Both the position numbers and the translations under genes were made by a program. DNA of 64,000 nucleotides from Streptomyces uncialis (GTDB taxonomy: Bacteria > Actinomycetota > Actinomycetes > Streptomycetales > Streptomycetaceae), in the NCBI RefSeq assembly GCF_036250755.1, contig NZ_CP109583.1, positions 6,487,501 through 6,551,500 on the forward strand, given 5' to 3'. The notes under the pieces were generated by a model, which had not been told where the DNA came from, did not search any database, and saw only the letters and a program-made list of their open reading frames with translations. Positions 51,918 to 61,241 of the stretch are shown piece by piece (the first letter of the stretch is position 1; each line of letters opens with the position of its first letter).

Positions 51918-54900
51918 ATGGACACGAACACGGACGCGGTCACGGTCACGAACGCGCCTACGGATACGGATACGGGCGCGGGCGCCGACTCGTGCGCCGG
52001 CACGGTCACGTACAGGGACGCGGGCGCGCTCACGGACGGGGACATGAGCGCGTACGAGGACGTGGGTGAGTACGGGGCCCCAGGCGGGTACGGGGACGTG
52101 AGCGCGTACGGCGTCGGCCGGGCGGCGGGACACTCCCCGCCAGGGGCGACGACGCCCGGTGAACGGGACGCGCCGGGGGCCCGGCCGATGCCCGGGACCG
52201 GCACGGGACGGCCGGGGGCCCGGCTGCCCTTCGCCGGTCGCGCCGCACAACTCGGAGCGCTGGAGCGCGCGTTACGCCGCCCGTCGTGCCGGGCCGCCGT
52301 CATCACCGGCGCGCCCGGTGTCGGCAAGAGCAGGCTCGCCGAGGAGTTCCTGACCCGGGCCCGCCACCGCGGCGGCCACCGCGTGCTGCGGGTCCAGGCC
52401 ACCGACGCCGCCCGCGCGATGCCGCTGTCGGCGCTGGCCCCGCTCCTCCCGTACGACAGCGAGGTCGACGGCCCCGCCGGGTTCTTCGCCGAGGTCCGCC
52501 GCCGGGCCGCCGCCCACCGCGCCACCGCCGGACCGACCGTCCTCGTCGTCGACGACATCCACCTCCTCGATCCGACCTCCCTCGCCCTGCTGTCGCTGCT
52601 GCTCGCCGACGCCACCCTGTTCCTCGCCGCGACCCTGCCCGACGGCGCCCCCTGGCCCGACGCGCTGCGCGCCCTGTGGCGTGACGACGCCCTGCGCCAC
52701 CTTCCGCTGCCCGCGCTGACCGCGCGGGAGAGCGCCGCGCTGCTGGCGGCGGCCGTCGGCGGCCCGGTCGCCGCGCCCACCGCGCGCGCCCTGTGGGAAG
52801 CCAGCCGGGGCAACCCCCTGCTGCTGCGGGAACTGCTGCGCGCCACCCTCGCCGAGAACGGGCTCGGCGAGGTGCGGGGCGTGTGGTGCCTCAACCGCCC
52901 GCTGCCCGAAACGCTGCCCGCCACGGTCGCCGACGGGCTGTCCGGCCAGGGGCTCGACGCGCTTGCCCCGGACCGGCGCGCCCTGCTGGAACTCCTCGCC
53001 GTGTGCGGCCCGATCGGACTGCGCGACGGCCTCGCCCACAGCGGGCCCGAGGTGCTCGCGGAACTGGAGGACCGCCGTCTGATCGTCTCCCACGTCGACG
53101 GCCGCCGCGAGCAACTGACCCTCGCCCACCCGCTGCACGCGAGGGTCCTGCGCGCCGGTGTCAGCAGGCTGAAGGCCCGCGCGCTGCTCCTCGGGCAGGC
53201 CGACCGGGTACGCGGCCACGGCGCCCGCCGCGCGGGCGACGCCCTCACCGTCGCCTGCTGGGAACTCGACGCCACCGGCACCGCCGACCCGGAACTGCTG
53301 GTGCGGGCCGCGGGCCGGGCGCTGTACGCGGACGATGTCGACACCATGTGCCGACTGGCCCGCGCCGCCCTGGTCCACGGCCCGCACCCCCGCGCCGCGC
53401 TGATGCTCGGGGAGGCGCTCGGCCAGCGCGGCGCCTTCACGGAGGGCATCGCCGTACTGGAACGGGCGTTCGCCGCGGCCGGGCCCGAGGACGTGGGGTC
53501 CGTCGCGGTGACCCTCGCCGTCCACCACTTCTACGGTCCCGGGCGGCTGGACCGGGCCCTGGCGGTCCTCGCGGAGGCCGTCGGGCGGGCGGGCCCCTCG
53601 CCGGTCCTCACGGGGTGGGAGGTCACCCTGCTGACCGCCGCGGGCCGCACGGACCTGGCCGCCCACGCCCTCGCGGGCTGCCCGGAGTCCCCGCCAGGCC
53701 CGGAGTCCGCGCTGGACCCGTCGTCCGCGCCGGGCCCGTCGTCCGCCCTGGTACGGTCCCCGTCCCCGTCCGGACCTGACGCCTTGGTACCGGACCCCGG
53801 CCCGTCGCTGCCCGGACCACCCGTCCCCGCAGCGAACCCCGCACCCGCATCGGTCCCCGTACTGCCCAGGTCACCCGCAGCGAACCCCGCACCCGCATTC
53901 GCCCCCGTACCGGACCCCGCCCCCGTACCGGACCCCGCCGGAGTCCTGCTGCTCCAGGCCCGGCTCCGGGTCGAACTCGCGGAAGGGCGGGCCGAGGACG
54001 CGGTGCGCAGCGGGCGGGCCGCGTACACCGCGCACCGGGCGGTGACCGAGCGCACCGAGGTGTTCTACCCGGCCCGCAGCTCCTATCTGATCGCGGCGGC
54101 CCTGCTGGAGGCCGGGCGGCTCGACGAGGCGGACCGGACCGCCCGGGACGGGCTGGAGGAACTGCTGGCCGCGCCGGTGCCCGCGCTGGTCACCTGGTTC
54201 GGCTGGGTGCGCGGCAGGATCGCGCTGGACCGGGGGCGGCCCGCCGAGGCCGCCGCGCACTTCAGGGAGGCCCGCGCACAGGCCCATCTGTGCGGACACC
54301 GCTTCGCGGAACAGCGCGTCCTGGCCGGACTGGTCCTCGCGCGGGCGTACACGGGCCATGCGGGGGCCGCGGCGGCGGAACTGGCGGCCGTCGCCGAGGG
54401 CCCGGACGGGCCGTGGCGGCAGGCCGACACCCTGCGCGCGCACGCCTGGGCGCTGCGCTGCCAAGGCCGCGCCGGGGAGGCGGTGGCCGTACTGGGCACG
54501 GCCACCGCCGACGCCCTCGCCCACGGGGAACGCGCCGTCGCCCTCACCCTCCAGCACGACCTGGTGCGCTGGGGCGAACGGTCCGCCGCCGACCGGGTCA
54601 CGGACCTCGCGGCGACCGCGCAGGGCCCGTACGAGGCCGCCCGCGCCGCCCACGCGCGGGCCCTCGCCGCAGCGGACCCCGACGCGCTCACGGCCGTGGC
54701 CGACACCTGGACCGCCCTGGGCACCGTGCTGCTCGCCGCCGAGACCCTGGCACAGGCCGCGTCGCTCTGGCGGGAACCGGCACCGGGCGAACGGCACCGG
54801 ACCCCCGCCCGGGTCGTCGCGGAGCGCCGCGCCACGGCCCGCGCGCTGCTGCTGCGGGAGCGCTGCGAGGGCGCCGCGACCCCGGCCCTGGGCGTGCTGA

Positions 54901-55106
54901 CGGAACGCGGTCCGGGCGCCCCGGCGGCGCTGAGCGCCCGTGAACTGGAGATCGCGCACCTCGCCGCGCGGGGCCGCACCAGCAAGGAGATCGCCGCGCA
55001 CCGCGGGTTGTCCGTCCGTACGGTCGACAACACGCTGGGCCGCGTCTACCGCAAGCTGGGCGTCAACGACCGCGCCACGCTGGGCCGGTTGCTCGCCCCG
55101 CCCTGA
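51918..55106 (+). CDS. LAL-type (large ATP-binding LuxR) transcriptional regulator with a TTA codon
   Basis: The 1062-residue protein has a low-complexity N-terminus (~1-100). An AAA-type ATPase follows, with Walker A GAPGVGKS (131-138) and Walker B-like VLVVDDIHLL (~210). A long helical TPR-like middle is interrupted by a ~90-residue Pro/Ala/Ser-rich stretch near 590-680. The C-terminal LuxR helix-turn-helix is LSARELEIAHLAARGRTSKE with VRTVDNTLGRVYRKLG. LAL proteins activate pathway-specific genes. Codon 119 (52272-52274) is TTA, so translation should depend on the bldA tRNA. ATG 51918 is uncertain because the first 100 residues lack conservation features. Confidence 0.87.
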   Translation: MDTNTDAVTVTNAPTDTDTGAGADSCAGTVTYRDAGALTDGDMSAYEDVGEYGAPGGYGDVSAYGVGRAAGHSPPGATTPGERDAPGARPMPGTGTGRPGARLPFAGRAAQLGALERALRRPSCRAAVITGAPGVGKSRLAEEFLTRARHRGGHRVLRVQATDAARAMPLSALAPLLPYDSEVDGPAGFFAEVRRRAAAHRATAGPTVLVVDDIHLLDPTSLALLSLLLADATLFLAATLPDGAPWPDALRALWRDDALRHLPLPALTARESAALLAAAVGGPVAAPTARALWEASRGNPLLLRELLRATLAENGLGEVRGVWCLNRPLPETLPATVADGLSGQGLDALAPDRRALLELLAVCGPIGLRDGLAHSGPEVLAELEDRRLIVSHVDGRREQLTLAHPLHARVLRAGVSRLKARALLLGQADRVRGHGARRAGDALTVACWELDATGTADPELLVRAAGRALYADDVDTMCRLARAALVHGPHPRAALMLGEALGQRGAFTEGIAVLERAFAAAGPEDVGSVAVTLAVHHFYGPGRLDRALAVLAEAVGRAGPSPVLTGWEVTLLTAAGRTDLAAHALAGCPESPPGPESALDPSSAPGPSSALVRSPSPSGPDALVPDPGPSLPGPPVPAANPAPASVPVLPRSPAANPAPAFAPVPDPAPVPDPAGVLLLQARLRVELAEGRAEDAVRSGRAAYTAHRAVTERTEVFYPARSSYLIAAALLEAGRLDEADRTARDGLEELLAAPVPALVTWFGWVRGRIALDRGRPAEAAAHFREARAQAHLCGHRFAEQRVLAGLVLARAYTGHAGAAAAELAAVAEGPDGPWRQADTLRAHAWALRCQGRAGEAVAVLGTATADALAHGERAVALTLQHDLVRWGERSAADRVTDLAATAQGPYEAARAAHARALAAADPDALTAVADTWTALGTVLLAAETLAQAASLWREPAPGERHRTPARVVAERRATARALLLRERCEGAATPALGVLTERGPGAPAALSARELEIAHLAARGRTSKEIAAHRGLSVRTVDNTLGRVYRKLGVNDRATLGRLLAPP

Positions 55107-55206
55107 GCGGCCGGGGCACTGCCGACCACGTGGTCACGTCGACCACGGCACCCGTCGCGCACCCGGCACGGGAACCCGTCAGCGGCCCGGACCACCGCGC
55201 ACCGCT

Positions 55207-56958
55207 TCACCCACCCCCCGTACCGTCACCACCACGATCGGGACGACGACCGGGACGGCCACCACGACCGCGTACCCGCTCCGGCCCGAGCATCTCCCTG
55301 ACCGCCACCAGCAGCGACCTGCGGAGCACCACCCGCGCGCCGGGCGCCGCCGCGAGCGGTTCGTCGCGCTCGCCGAACCCGTCCGGCAGCGGCGGCAGCC
55401 CCAGCGCGGCGAACGCGTCCGCGAGATGGCGCCGGGGTGCGCCCGAGTCCCGCAGCACGGCGGTCAGCGGGCGCGGGTCGGTGACTCCGAGCGTTTCGGT
55501 GAAGGCCGCCGAGACCGCCGACGCCGCCGTCAGACCGGGCACGTCCGCGACGCCCCGCCATCTGTGTGCGGCGATCTCCTCCCCGTCCCGCACCAGGGTC
55601 AGCGTGTACGAGTCGCCCTCCTGTTGCGCGACCACCACCGGCCACTGCTCCCCGCGGCTGAGGATGCGCGCCAGCCGGACCGCCCCGCCCAGCGCGAAGA
55701 CGGCCCGCCGCCCGGCCCCGCGCCCGTCGGCGGCGTCCACCGAAGGGGCCGTCTCCAGATAGGTACGGCCGCCCGGCGCGGGCGCCAGCCGCAGGGTGGT
55801 GCCGGTGAGCAGCACCGCCTTGACGACCTGTTCCGGCGGCGCCCCGCACAGCGTGACGGCCTTGGCCTGCGGCGGCGCGACGGTCCCGGCCTGCGCCGGT
55901 GCGACGGCCGGGGCCCGGACCGCGCCCCGGAAGTACGGCGTCCCGCGCGCCACCCGCATCCGCACCAGCCGCCGCGCCTCGATGAACGTCTCGCGGGGCG
56001 CGCCGAGATACGTCCAGGGCAGGGCGCGCGCGTCCGTCCCGATCAGCCGGAACGTCTCCAGCGCCGCGGTGGGCCGCCGCGCGGAGCGGAACAGGGCCAG
56101 CGCCAGATGGTTGCGCAGCCCGGCGGCCATCGGGTCACCGGCCGAGAACCGCGCCGACAGCTCCACACCGTCCGCGACGGCCTCCTTGACCAGGGCCCGC
56201 GGTACGGGTCCCTCGCCGTCGCGGACGGTGTACTCCAGGGAGTACTCGGTCACCGCCCACAGGGGCAGCCCCCGCAGCGGTGACCCCTCCGGCGCGGACC
56301 CTGCCGCCGACCGGGCGAAGGCGAACATCTCCGCGTACGAGCCGAACCACTTGTCCGACAGATACGGCAACGCCCGCTCGTGCAGCGCGAGATCGTGCGG
56401 CGCGCGGAGCTGGCCCTGCGCGAGGTACTCCTCGAACACCTCGCGCGGCGCGCCCAGCCCCCGGGCGTGGGTGAGGAGGATGCCCCAGGGAGTGGGGTCG
56501 TCGGGGCCGAGTTCGGCGGCGGCCCGCAGCAGGGGCGCGGTGTCCGCCAGCGCGGTGCGGAACGCCTCGAACTGTTCGCGGGGGATGGTTCCGGGCCCCG
56601 TCATCGTCCGGATCTCCCAGGCCCGCCGCACCGCGAGTTCGGCGCGCACCAGCGCGGCGCCGGGGTCGGCCGGCCGGTCCCGGAACCAGTCCTCCAGCCA
56701 GCCGACGTGGTGCAGCGCCAGGGTGACGAGTCCCGTGAGGTGGTCCGACCGGAGCTGCCAGTCGGCGGCGGCCCGGGTACGGGCCAGCAGCGCGGCGGCG
56801 GGCTCCCACGAACCGCGCCGGGCCGCGTCCAGGGCCCGCGCCAGGTCCTCGTCCGGCGCGTCCACGACGATCTCCCCGTCCGGAGGCAGTCCCTCGGCGG
56901 TCGCGGGCAGATGCCGGACCACCCGCGGCATGGTCAAGAAGTCGGACAGTCGGGCCAT
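55207..56958 (-). CDS. Large hypothetical protein, helical-repeat-like N-terminal half
   Basis: The 583-residue soluble protein starts MARLSDFLTMPRVVRHLPAT. The first ~330 residues are helix-rich with TPR-like periodicity (EDLARALDAARRGSWEPAAALLA, ALVRAELAVRRAWEI, FEEYLAQGQLRAPHDLALHERALPYL). A second part (~360-540) is beta-rich and contains GTTLRLAPAPGGRTYLE and VVVAQQEGDSYTLTLVRDGEE. The last ~25 residues are Arg/Gly-rich. No family is recognised. ATG 56958 has GGAGGG 10 bp upstream; an in-frame extension to 57309 is not coding-like. Confidence 0.75.
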   Translation of the reverse strand: MARLSDFLTMPRVVRHLPATAEGLPPDGEIVVDAPDEDLARALDAARRGSWEPAAALLARTRAAADWQLRSDHLTGLVTLALHHVGWLEDWFRDRPADPGAALVRAELAVRRAWEIRTMTGPGTIPREQFEAFRTALADTAPLLRAAAELGPDDPTPWGILLTHARGLGAPREVFEEYLAQGQLRAPHDLALHERALPYLSDKWFGSYAEMFAFARSAAGSAPEGSPLRGLPLWAVTEYSLEYTVRDGEGPVPRALVKEAVADGVELSARFSAGDPMAAGLRNHLALALFRSARRPTAALETFRLIGTDARALPWTYLGAPRETFIEARRLVRMRVARGTPYFRGAVRAPAVAPAQAGTVAPPQAKAVTLCGAPPEQVVKAVLLTGTTLRLAPAPGGRTYLETAPSVDAADGRGAGRRAVFALGGAVRLARILSRGEQWPVVVAQQEGDSYTLTLVRDGEEIAAHRWRGVADVPGLTAASAVSAAFTETLGVTDPRPLTAVLRDSGAPRRHLADAFAALGLPPLPDGFGERDEPLAAAPGARVVLRRSLLVAVREMLGPERVRGRGGRPGRRPDRGGDGTGGG

Positions 56959-57124
56959 GGTGTGCGCTTCCCTCCCCGCGCGGAGGCGACTCCGCACCCA
57001 GTCCCGCAGATTACTCCTGGCCCCACGCGGCCCGTCCCTCACGAGCCGCCCGACGGCGCGGGGCGGGGCTCGCCGGGGCCGAGTGACGGGGGAGCGCGAC
57101 GGCCGGCCGACCGGGGCGAGGGAC

Positions 57125-57262
57125 GGAAGGGGCCAACGGAACCGGCAACGGAACGGGCCGACGGAGCGGGCCAACGGAACAGGGCAACAGAACGGCGCAA
57201 CGGAACAGGGCAACGGAACGGGGCGTTCCCCATGACCCCGCCGGGCCACGGAGGAACGCCCC
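57125..57262. repeat. Minisatellite and inverted repeat
   Basis: Bases ~57131-57220 are a tandem array of a ~14-bp CAACGGAACGGGC-like unit. Directly beside it GGGGCGTTCC (57220-57229) pairs with GGAACGCCCC (57253-57262) as a 10-bp stem with a 23-base loop. This is a possible terminator for the minus-strand phytase-like gene ending at 57329. No gene is seen in the 56959-57328 gap. Confidence 0.65.
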
Positions 57263-57328
57263 GCTTCCAACCGTTCATATGGTGCACACCGTCCGCCTGG
57301 CGTCCCCACGCCCGTCGGACGGCGTGTG

Positions 57329-58684
57329 TCAGCCGCGCAGCGGGCCGGGCAACCGTACGTGGATCACGGTGGTGTTGAGCCCGCTGTCGCGCAGCCGGCC
57401 GTTCCCGTCGAACGCGTCGGGACCGTCCGTCATGCCGAAGTCGTTGTCGTTGATGAGGGCGAGCGTGTCACGGCCCGCGACGGCGATCCCCTCGACCTTG
57501 CCGGGGACCCCCGCGACCTTGCCGAAGTCCACGACGAGCCGCTTGTCCAGGACGTTCACCCCGGCGCCCGCCAGATCGGCGGTCTGCTCATAGCTGGGGG
57601 AGGTCGCCGGGTCGTCCCAGCGGCTGTCGAGGATGCCCTTGCCGCGCGGCAGGGTCACCCGGTGCACCCGGGAGGACCGGTCGGTCCGCTCCTGCACCAG
57701 TACGGTCCGGGGGCCGAGGGCGACCAGCGAGGACACCTTCAGCTCCGCCGGGTCGGTCTCGGCGGGGTCCACCTCGGTGACCGGGTCCAGCCGGTACGCG
57801 TACTCGGCCGTGACCTCGCCCTCCTCGGGCGAGAACCGCAGCAGCCGCAGATTGCGCGACGCCTCGCCCGCGGCCTTGTCGGGCACGAGCAGCGGACTCT
57901 GGACGGCCATCAGCAGATCGCCGCCGGGCAGCACGGTCAGGGACTCGAAGCCCCGGTTCTGCTTGCGCTGGAGCAGGATCGACGGCAGCGCCTCGACCAC
58001 CGGGTAGTCGGCGCCGCGCAGCTTCAGCCCCTCGGGCACGTACCGGGCGAGCACCCGGCCCTTGGCGGAGACATGCACCAGGGACGGGCTGTACTCGTCC
58101 ACCAGCCAGAACGTGCCGTCCTTGGCACGCGCCAGGCCCTCGGTGTCCAGCCCGTTCGGGTTGACGGACAGCGGGTCCTTGGCGTCGAACGTGAAGGGCG
58201 CCTCGTCGCGGCCGGTCTGGTTGGGCAGTCCGGTGACGGCCTTCCCGGACGCGGTGGTCACGGGGATGCCTCTGAGCACCTGGACGCGCTCACCGGTGAC
58301 CTTCACCCGGACGATCGCCGGATTGAACTCGGGGACGGCGAAGGTGCGCCGCTTGACCCCGTCGACCTTGATCTGGCCATTGGGGCCGCGGTCGGTGAGG
58401 GCCCAGAACTCCCCGGGCCGGTCGGCGGGATACAGATCACTGCCGATCCCGAGGTGGACGCCACGGTCGTCACGGACCGAACCGGGTATCAGGGAATTGC
58501 TGAACCCGGCCAGCGGTATCTCGTCCAGCACGGCCGTTCCCACGACCTCCGGTCCCGTGGACCGGTCGGACGCGGTGTCGGTCGGCGTGCCTGTGGCGCT
58601 GGCGGCCACGACCACGGCGCCGACCAGGGCGAGGGGCGTGGCCAGGGCAAGGGTCCGCCGCAGCGGACGTGAGCGGGGGAACAT
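57329..58684 (-). CDS. Secreted esterase-like phytase-family protein
   Basis: The 451-residue protein has a Sec signal (RRTLALATPLALVGAVVVAASA). A beta-propeller-type domain of the 'esterase-like activity of phytase' family follows, with FSNSLIPGSVRDDRGVHLGI, FWALTDRGPNGQ, DTEGLARAKDGTFWLVDEYS, RGFESLTVLPGG and KVEGIAVAGRDTLALINDNDFG. These motifs recur in secreted phosphatase/esterase-like proteins of actinobacteria; whether phytate is the substrate is unknown. ATG 58684 has GGAGG upstream. Confidence 0.88.
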   Translation of the reverse strand: MFPRSRPLRRTLALATPLALVGAVVVAASATGTPTDTASDRSTGPEVVGTAVLDEIPLAGFSNSLIPGSVRDDRGVHLGIGSDLYPADRPGEFWALTDRGPNGQIKVDGVKRRTFAVPEFNPAIVRVKVTGERVQVLRGIPVTTASGKAVTGLPNQTGRDEAPFTFDAKDPLSVNPNGLDTEGLARAKDGTFWLVDEYSPSLVHVSAKGRVLARYVPEGLKLRGADYPVVEALPSILLQRKQNRGFESLTVLPGGDLLMAVQSPLLVPDKAAGEASRNLRLLRFSPEEGEVTAEYAYRLDPVTEVDPAETDPAELKVSSLVALGPRTVLVQERTDRSSRVHRVTLPRGKGILDSRWDDPATSPSYEQTADLAGAGVNVLDKRLVVDFGKVAGVPGKVEGIAVAGRDTLALINDNDFGMTDGPDAFDGNGRLRDSGLNTTVIHVRLPGPLRG

Positions 58685-59126
58685 CGGGCCTCCGGATGGG
58701 GGTGAACCGGTGCGCGCCGCGGACGGACGCGGACGTCCGGACCGAGGGACACCGGAGGGGCTGGTTCCCGGACAGGTGATCGAACTCTCGCGCACCGAAC
58801 CGCCGTTCGGCGCCGGTTCACCGCACTTCGGCCGGACTTCACCCCCACATCCCACCAAGGACGCCAATGTCCGGGGGAGTTCACCAGCGGATGCACCACA
58901 CCGTAGACCCACCGATCACCGGCCGTACTGGCCGGAATCCGCCCTTTCTTGGCGACTGGTCGACCTCTGCCCGCTCCCTGGTCGACCATCACAGCGCCCA
59001 CCCGCGCGAGGCTCGACCCGACGGAGCCCGACGGAAGCCGGTCCACGGGTGCCGGGGCAGATCCCCGGTACCGTTTTGCCGGAGGCGCGATCCCATGGAA
59101 TGCCACCGAACAGGATGAGGGCCGGT
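58685..59126. other. Divergent promoter region without gene
   Basis: The 442-bp gap between the phytase-like gene and the XRE/TPR regulator gene shows no convincing coding frame, repeat or hairpin. Promoters for both genes must lie here, but no consensus element can be assigned. Confidence 0.45.
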
Positions 59127-60380
59127 ATGCCGTACCGCATGGAGGAACAGGAGGCGATCGGCCGCCGCGTCAAGCGTCAGCGGCTCCGCCTCGGGATGAC
59201 TCAGGCCGATCTGGCCGCGGCGGTCCGGAGATCCCAGGGGTGGCTGTCCAAGGTCGAGCGCGGCACGATCGAACTCGACAGGACCGGGCTCATCAACATG
59301 CTCGCCGCCGCGCTCCACTGCCATCCGAACATACTGCTGGAACGTCCCTATGTGGGCGACGCGCACGAGAACCAGTGGCAGGTGGCCGCCGCGTCGATCC
59401 TCCGCGAACTGCGCCGCTACGATCTGACGCCCGTGTTCGACGGGACACCGCGCCCTTCGTCCGAGGTGTGGCAGGACATGACACGTCTGCACCGGCTCCG
59501 TGACGCGGCGGCGAACGTCGCCATCCTCAAGTGCCTGCCCGACCTGTTCCGCGAGGCACTCGCCCTGGCCGACCGTTCCACCGGTCACGAACGCGAGGAG
59601 GCGTTCGCGATCTACGCCGTCGCCTGCAAGTTCGCCCACACGGCGGCTCACTCCCTCGGCCACCCGGAACTCGTCGCGATGTCCTGCGAACGAGCTGCAT
59701 GGGCGGCGCAGTTGTCCGGCGATCCGCTGATGCCCGCGGTGGCCGACTGGATGCGGGTCTGGGACATGTGGGCCACGGCCGACTGGCAGGACTCCGTGTC
59801 CCTGTCCGACAAGGCTCTCGCCACGATCCAGCACCAGTGCGACGCCGGTGACCCGCTCGCCCTCCGGGTATGGGGAACGTTGCAGCTCCGCGCGGCCGTG
59901 TCCTGCGCCAGGGGCGGTGACACCGGTGAGGCGGACGCCCGACTGGACCACGCCGAAACGGCGAGCACTCGCCTGTCCGTACTCGGCGGACCACCGGTGC
60001 ACGACCGCCACTCACTGACGTTCTCCGGCGGGAACGTCCAGATCCACCGCATCAGTGTCGCCCTGGAGTCCGGGGACCAGACGAAGGCCCTCACACTGAA
60101 CCGGCGCGCCGACCCCGGTCGCCTCGCCGCGCTGCCCAAGTCCCGTCAAGGACACCACCACATGGATCTCGCACGGGCGTGGCTGTGGGAAGGGGACCGC
60201 GACCAGGCGCTGGACGAGCTGGGGACCGCCGAGCACCTCGCCCCCCAACTGGTCCGCAACCACCCCCTCGCGCGGGCCACGCTGAGAAGGATCGTCCACG
60301 GCGAACGGGCCGGAGTACCCGAACGGCTACGAGCCATGTCCAACCGATTCCACCTCGATGACCAGGCCGCGTGCCACTGA
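59127..60380 (+). CDS. XRE-family regulator with TPR-like C-terminal region
   Basis: The 417-residue protein has a well-defined helix-turn-helix at 10-65 (IGRRVKRQRLRLGMTQADLA, SQGWLSKVERGTIELDR). About 330 residues of helical repeats follow (REALALADRSTGHEREEAF, VSLSDKALATIQHQCDAGD, DQALDELGTAEHLAPQLV). Such proteins resemble peptide- or protein-responsive regulators in streptomycetes. ATG 59127 has GAGGG 6 bp upstream; ATG 59115 is an alternative. A HAD gene follows 72 bp downstream on the same strand and may be regulated by it. Confidence 0.88.
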   Translation: MPYRMEEQEAIGRRVKRQRLRLGMTQADLAAAVRRSQGWLSKVERGTIELDRTGLINMLAAALHCHPNILLERPYVGDAHENQWQVAAASILRELRRYDLTPVFDGTPRPSSEVWQDMTRLHRLRDAAANVAILKCLPDLFREALALADRSTGHEREEAFAIYAVACKFAHTAAHSLGHPELVAMSCERAAWAAQLSGDPLMPAVADWMRVWDMWATADWQDSVSLSDKALATIQHQCDAGDPLALRVWGTLQLRAAVSCARGGDTGEADARLDHAETASTRLSVLGGPPVHDRHSLTFSGGNVQIHRISVALESGDQTKALTLNRRADPGRLAALPKSRQGHHHMDLARAWLWEGDRDQALDELGTAEHLAPQLVRNHPLARATLRRIVHGERAGVPERLRAMSNRFHLDDQAACH

Positions 60381-60452
60381 TTCGCAGTGACCTCCCGAGC
60401 ACCAGACACCCGCTCCGGTTCGACGTGACGCCCGGTGGATAGCCTGAAGCGC

Positions 60453-61116
60453 ATGATTCGAGCTGTGGTTTTCGACGTGGGTGAATGCCTCGTGGACGAG
60501 ACCCGGGAATACGGCACGTGGGCCGACTGGCTCGGCGTACCGAGACATACCTTCACCGCGATGTTCGGGGCGGTGATCGCGCAGGGCCGCGACTACCGCG
60601 ACACCTTCCAGGAGTTCCGGCCCGGGTTCGACCTGTACGCCGAACGGAAGAAGCGGGTTGCGGCCGGTCAGCCGGAGCGTTTCGGCGAGGACGACCTCTA
60701 CCCCGATGTCCGTGACAGTCTCACCGCGCTGCGCGACGGCGGCTTGTGGCTGGGCATCGCGGGCAATCAGACGGTGCGCGCGGGTGGCATCCTGCGGGAA
60801 CTGTTCGCCCAGGATGTCGACCTGATCGGCACCTCGGACGACTGGGGTGCCGCCAAGCCGGACCCGCTCTTCTTCGACCGCCTCGCGGAGGCGGTCCCGT
60901 TCGCCAAGGCAGAGATCCTCTACGTCGGTGACCGCGTCGACAACGATCTGCGCCCCGCTGTCGTCGCAGGAATGGAGACGGCACTTCGTACGTCGCGGAC
61001 CGTGGGCGACGATCCAGTGGCATGACGAGGAGGCGACGAAGCTCCCGACCTTCCGGGTCCACAGCCTCCTGGAACTCCCGGCATTGATCGGGGCCTTCAA
61101 CGCGCAAGGCCACTGA
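60453..61116 (+). pseudogene. HAD-superfamily hydrolase gene with a C-terminal frameshift
   Basis: The gene starts at ATG 60453 (an in-frame start at 60435 exists) and encodes a HAD-like protein. It has nucleophile motif VVFDVGECLVDE, motif II in GIAGNQTV, the conserved Lys in WGAAKPDP and motif III LYVGDRVDNDLRPA. The original frame ends at 61025 after an atypical tail. In another frame the expected C-terminus FVRRGPWATIQWHDEEATKL and LLELPALIGAFNAQGH continues to 61116. Removing one base near 60984 (GCACTTC to GCATTC) restores a ~220-residue protein. Either the gene is mutated near its end or the sequence has an error; catalytic motifs all lie before the break. Confidence 0.82.
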
Positions 61117-61241
61117 CCGCGCTCAGACCCCTCTCGCGGGGCCTGCCGCTACTCCGTGGAGGACTCACGGCGCCTACGGGATCGTGGAGTCGTGACACCG
61201 TCTGGTTCCCTGGTTCTTCTCACGAGCCCGCAGGAGGAGAC

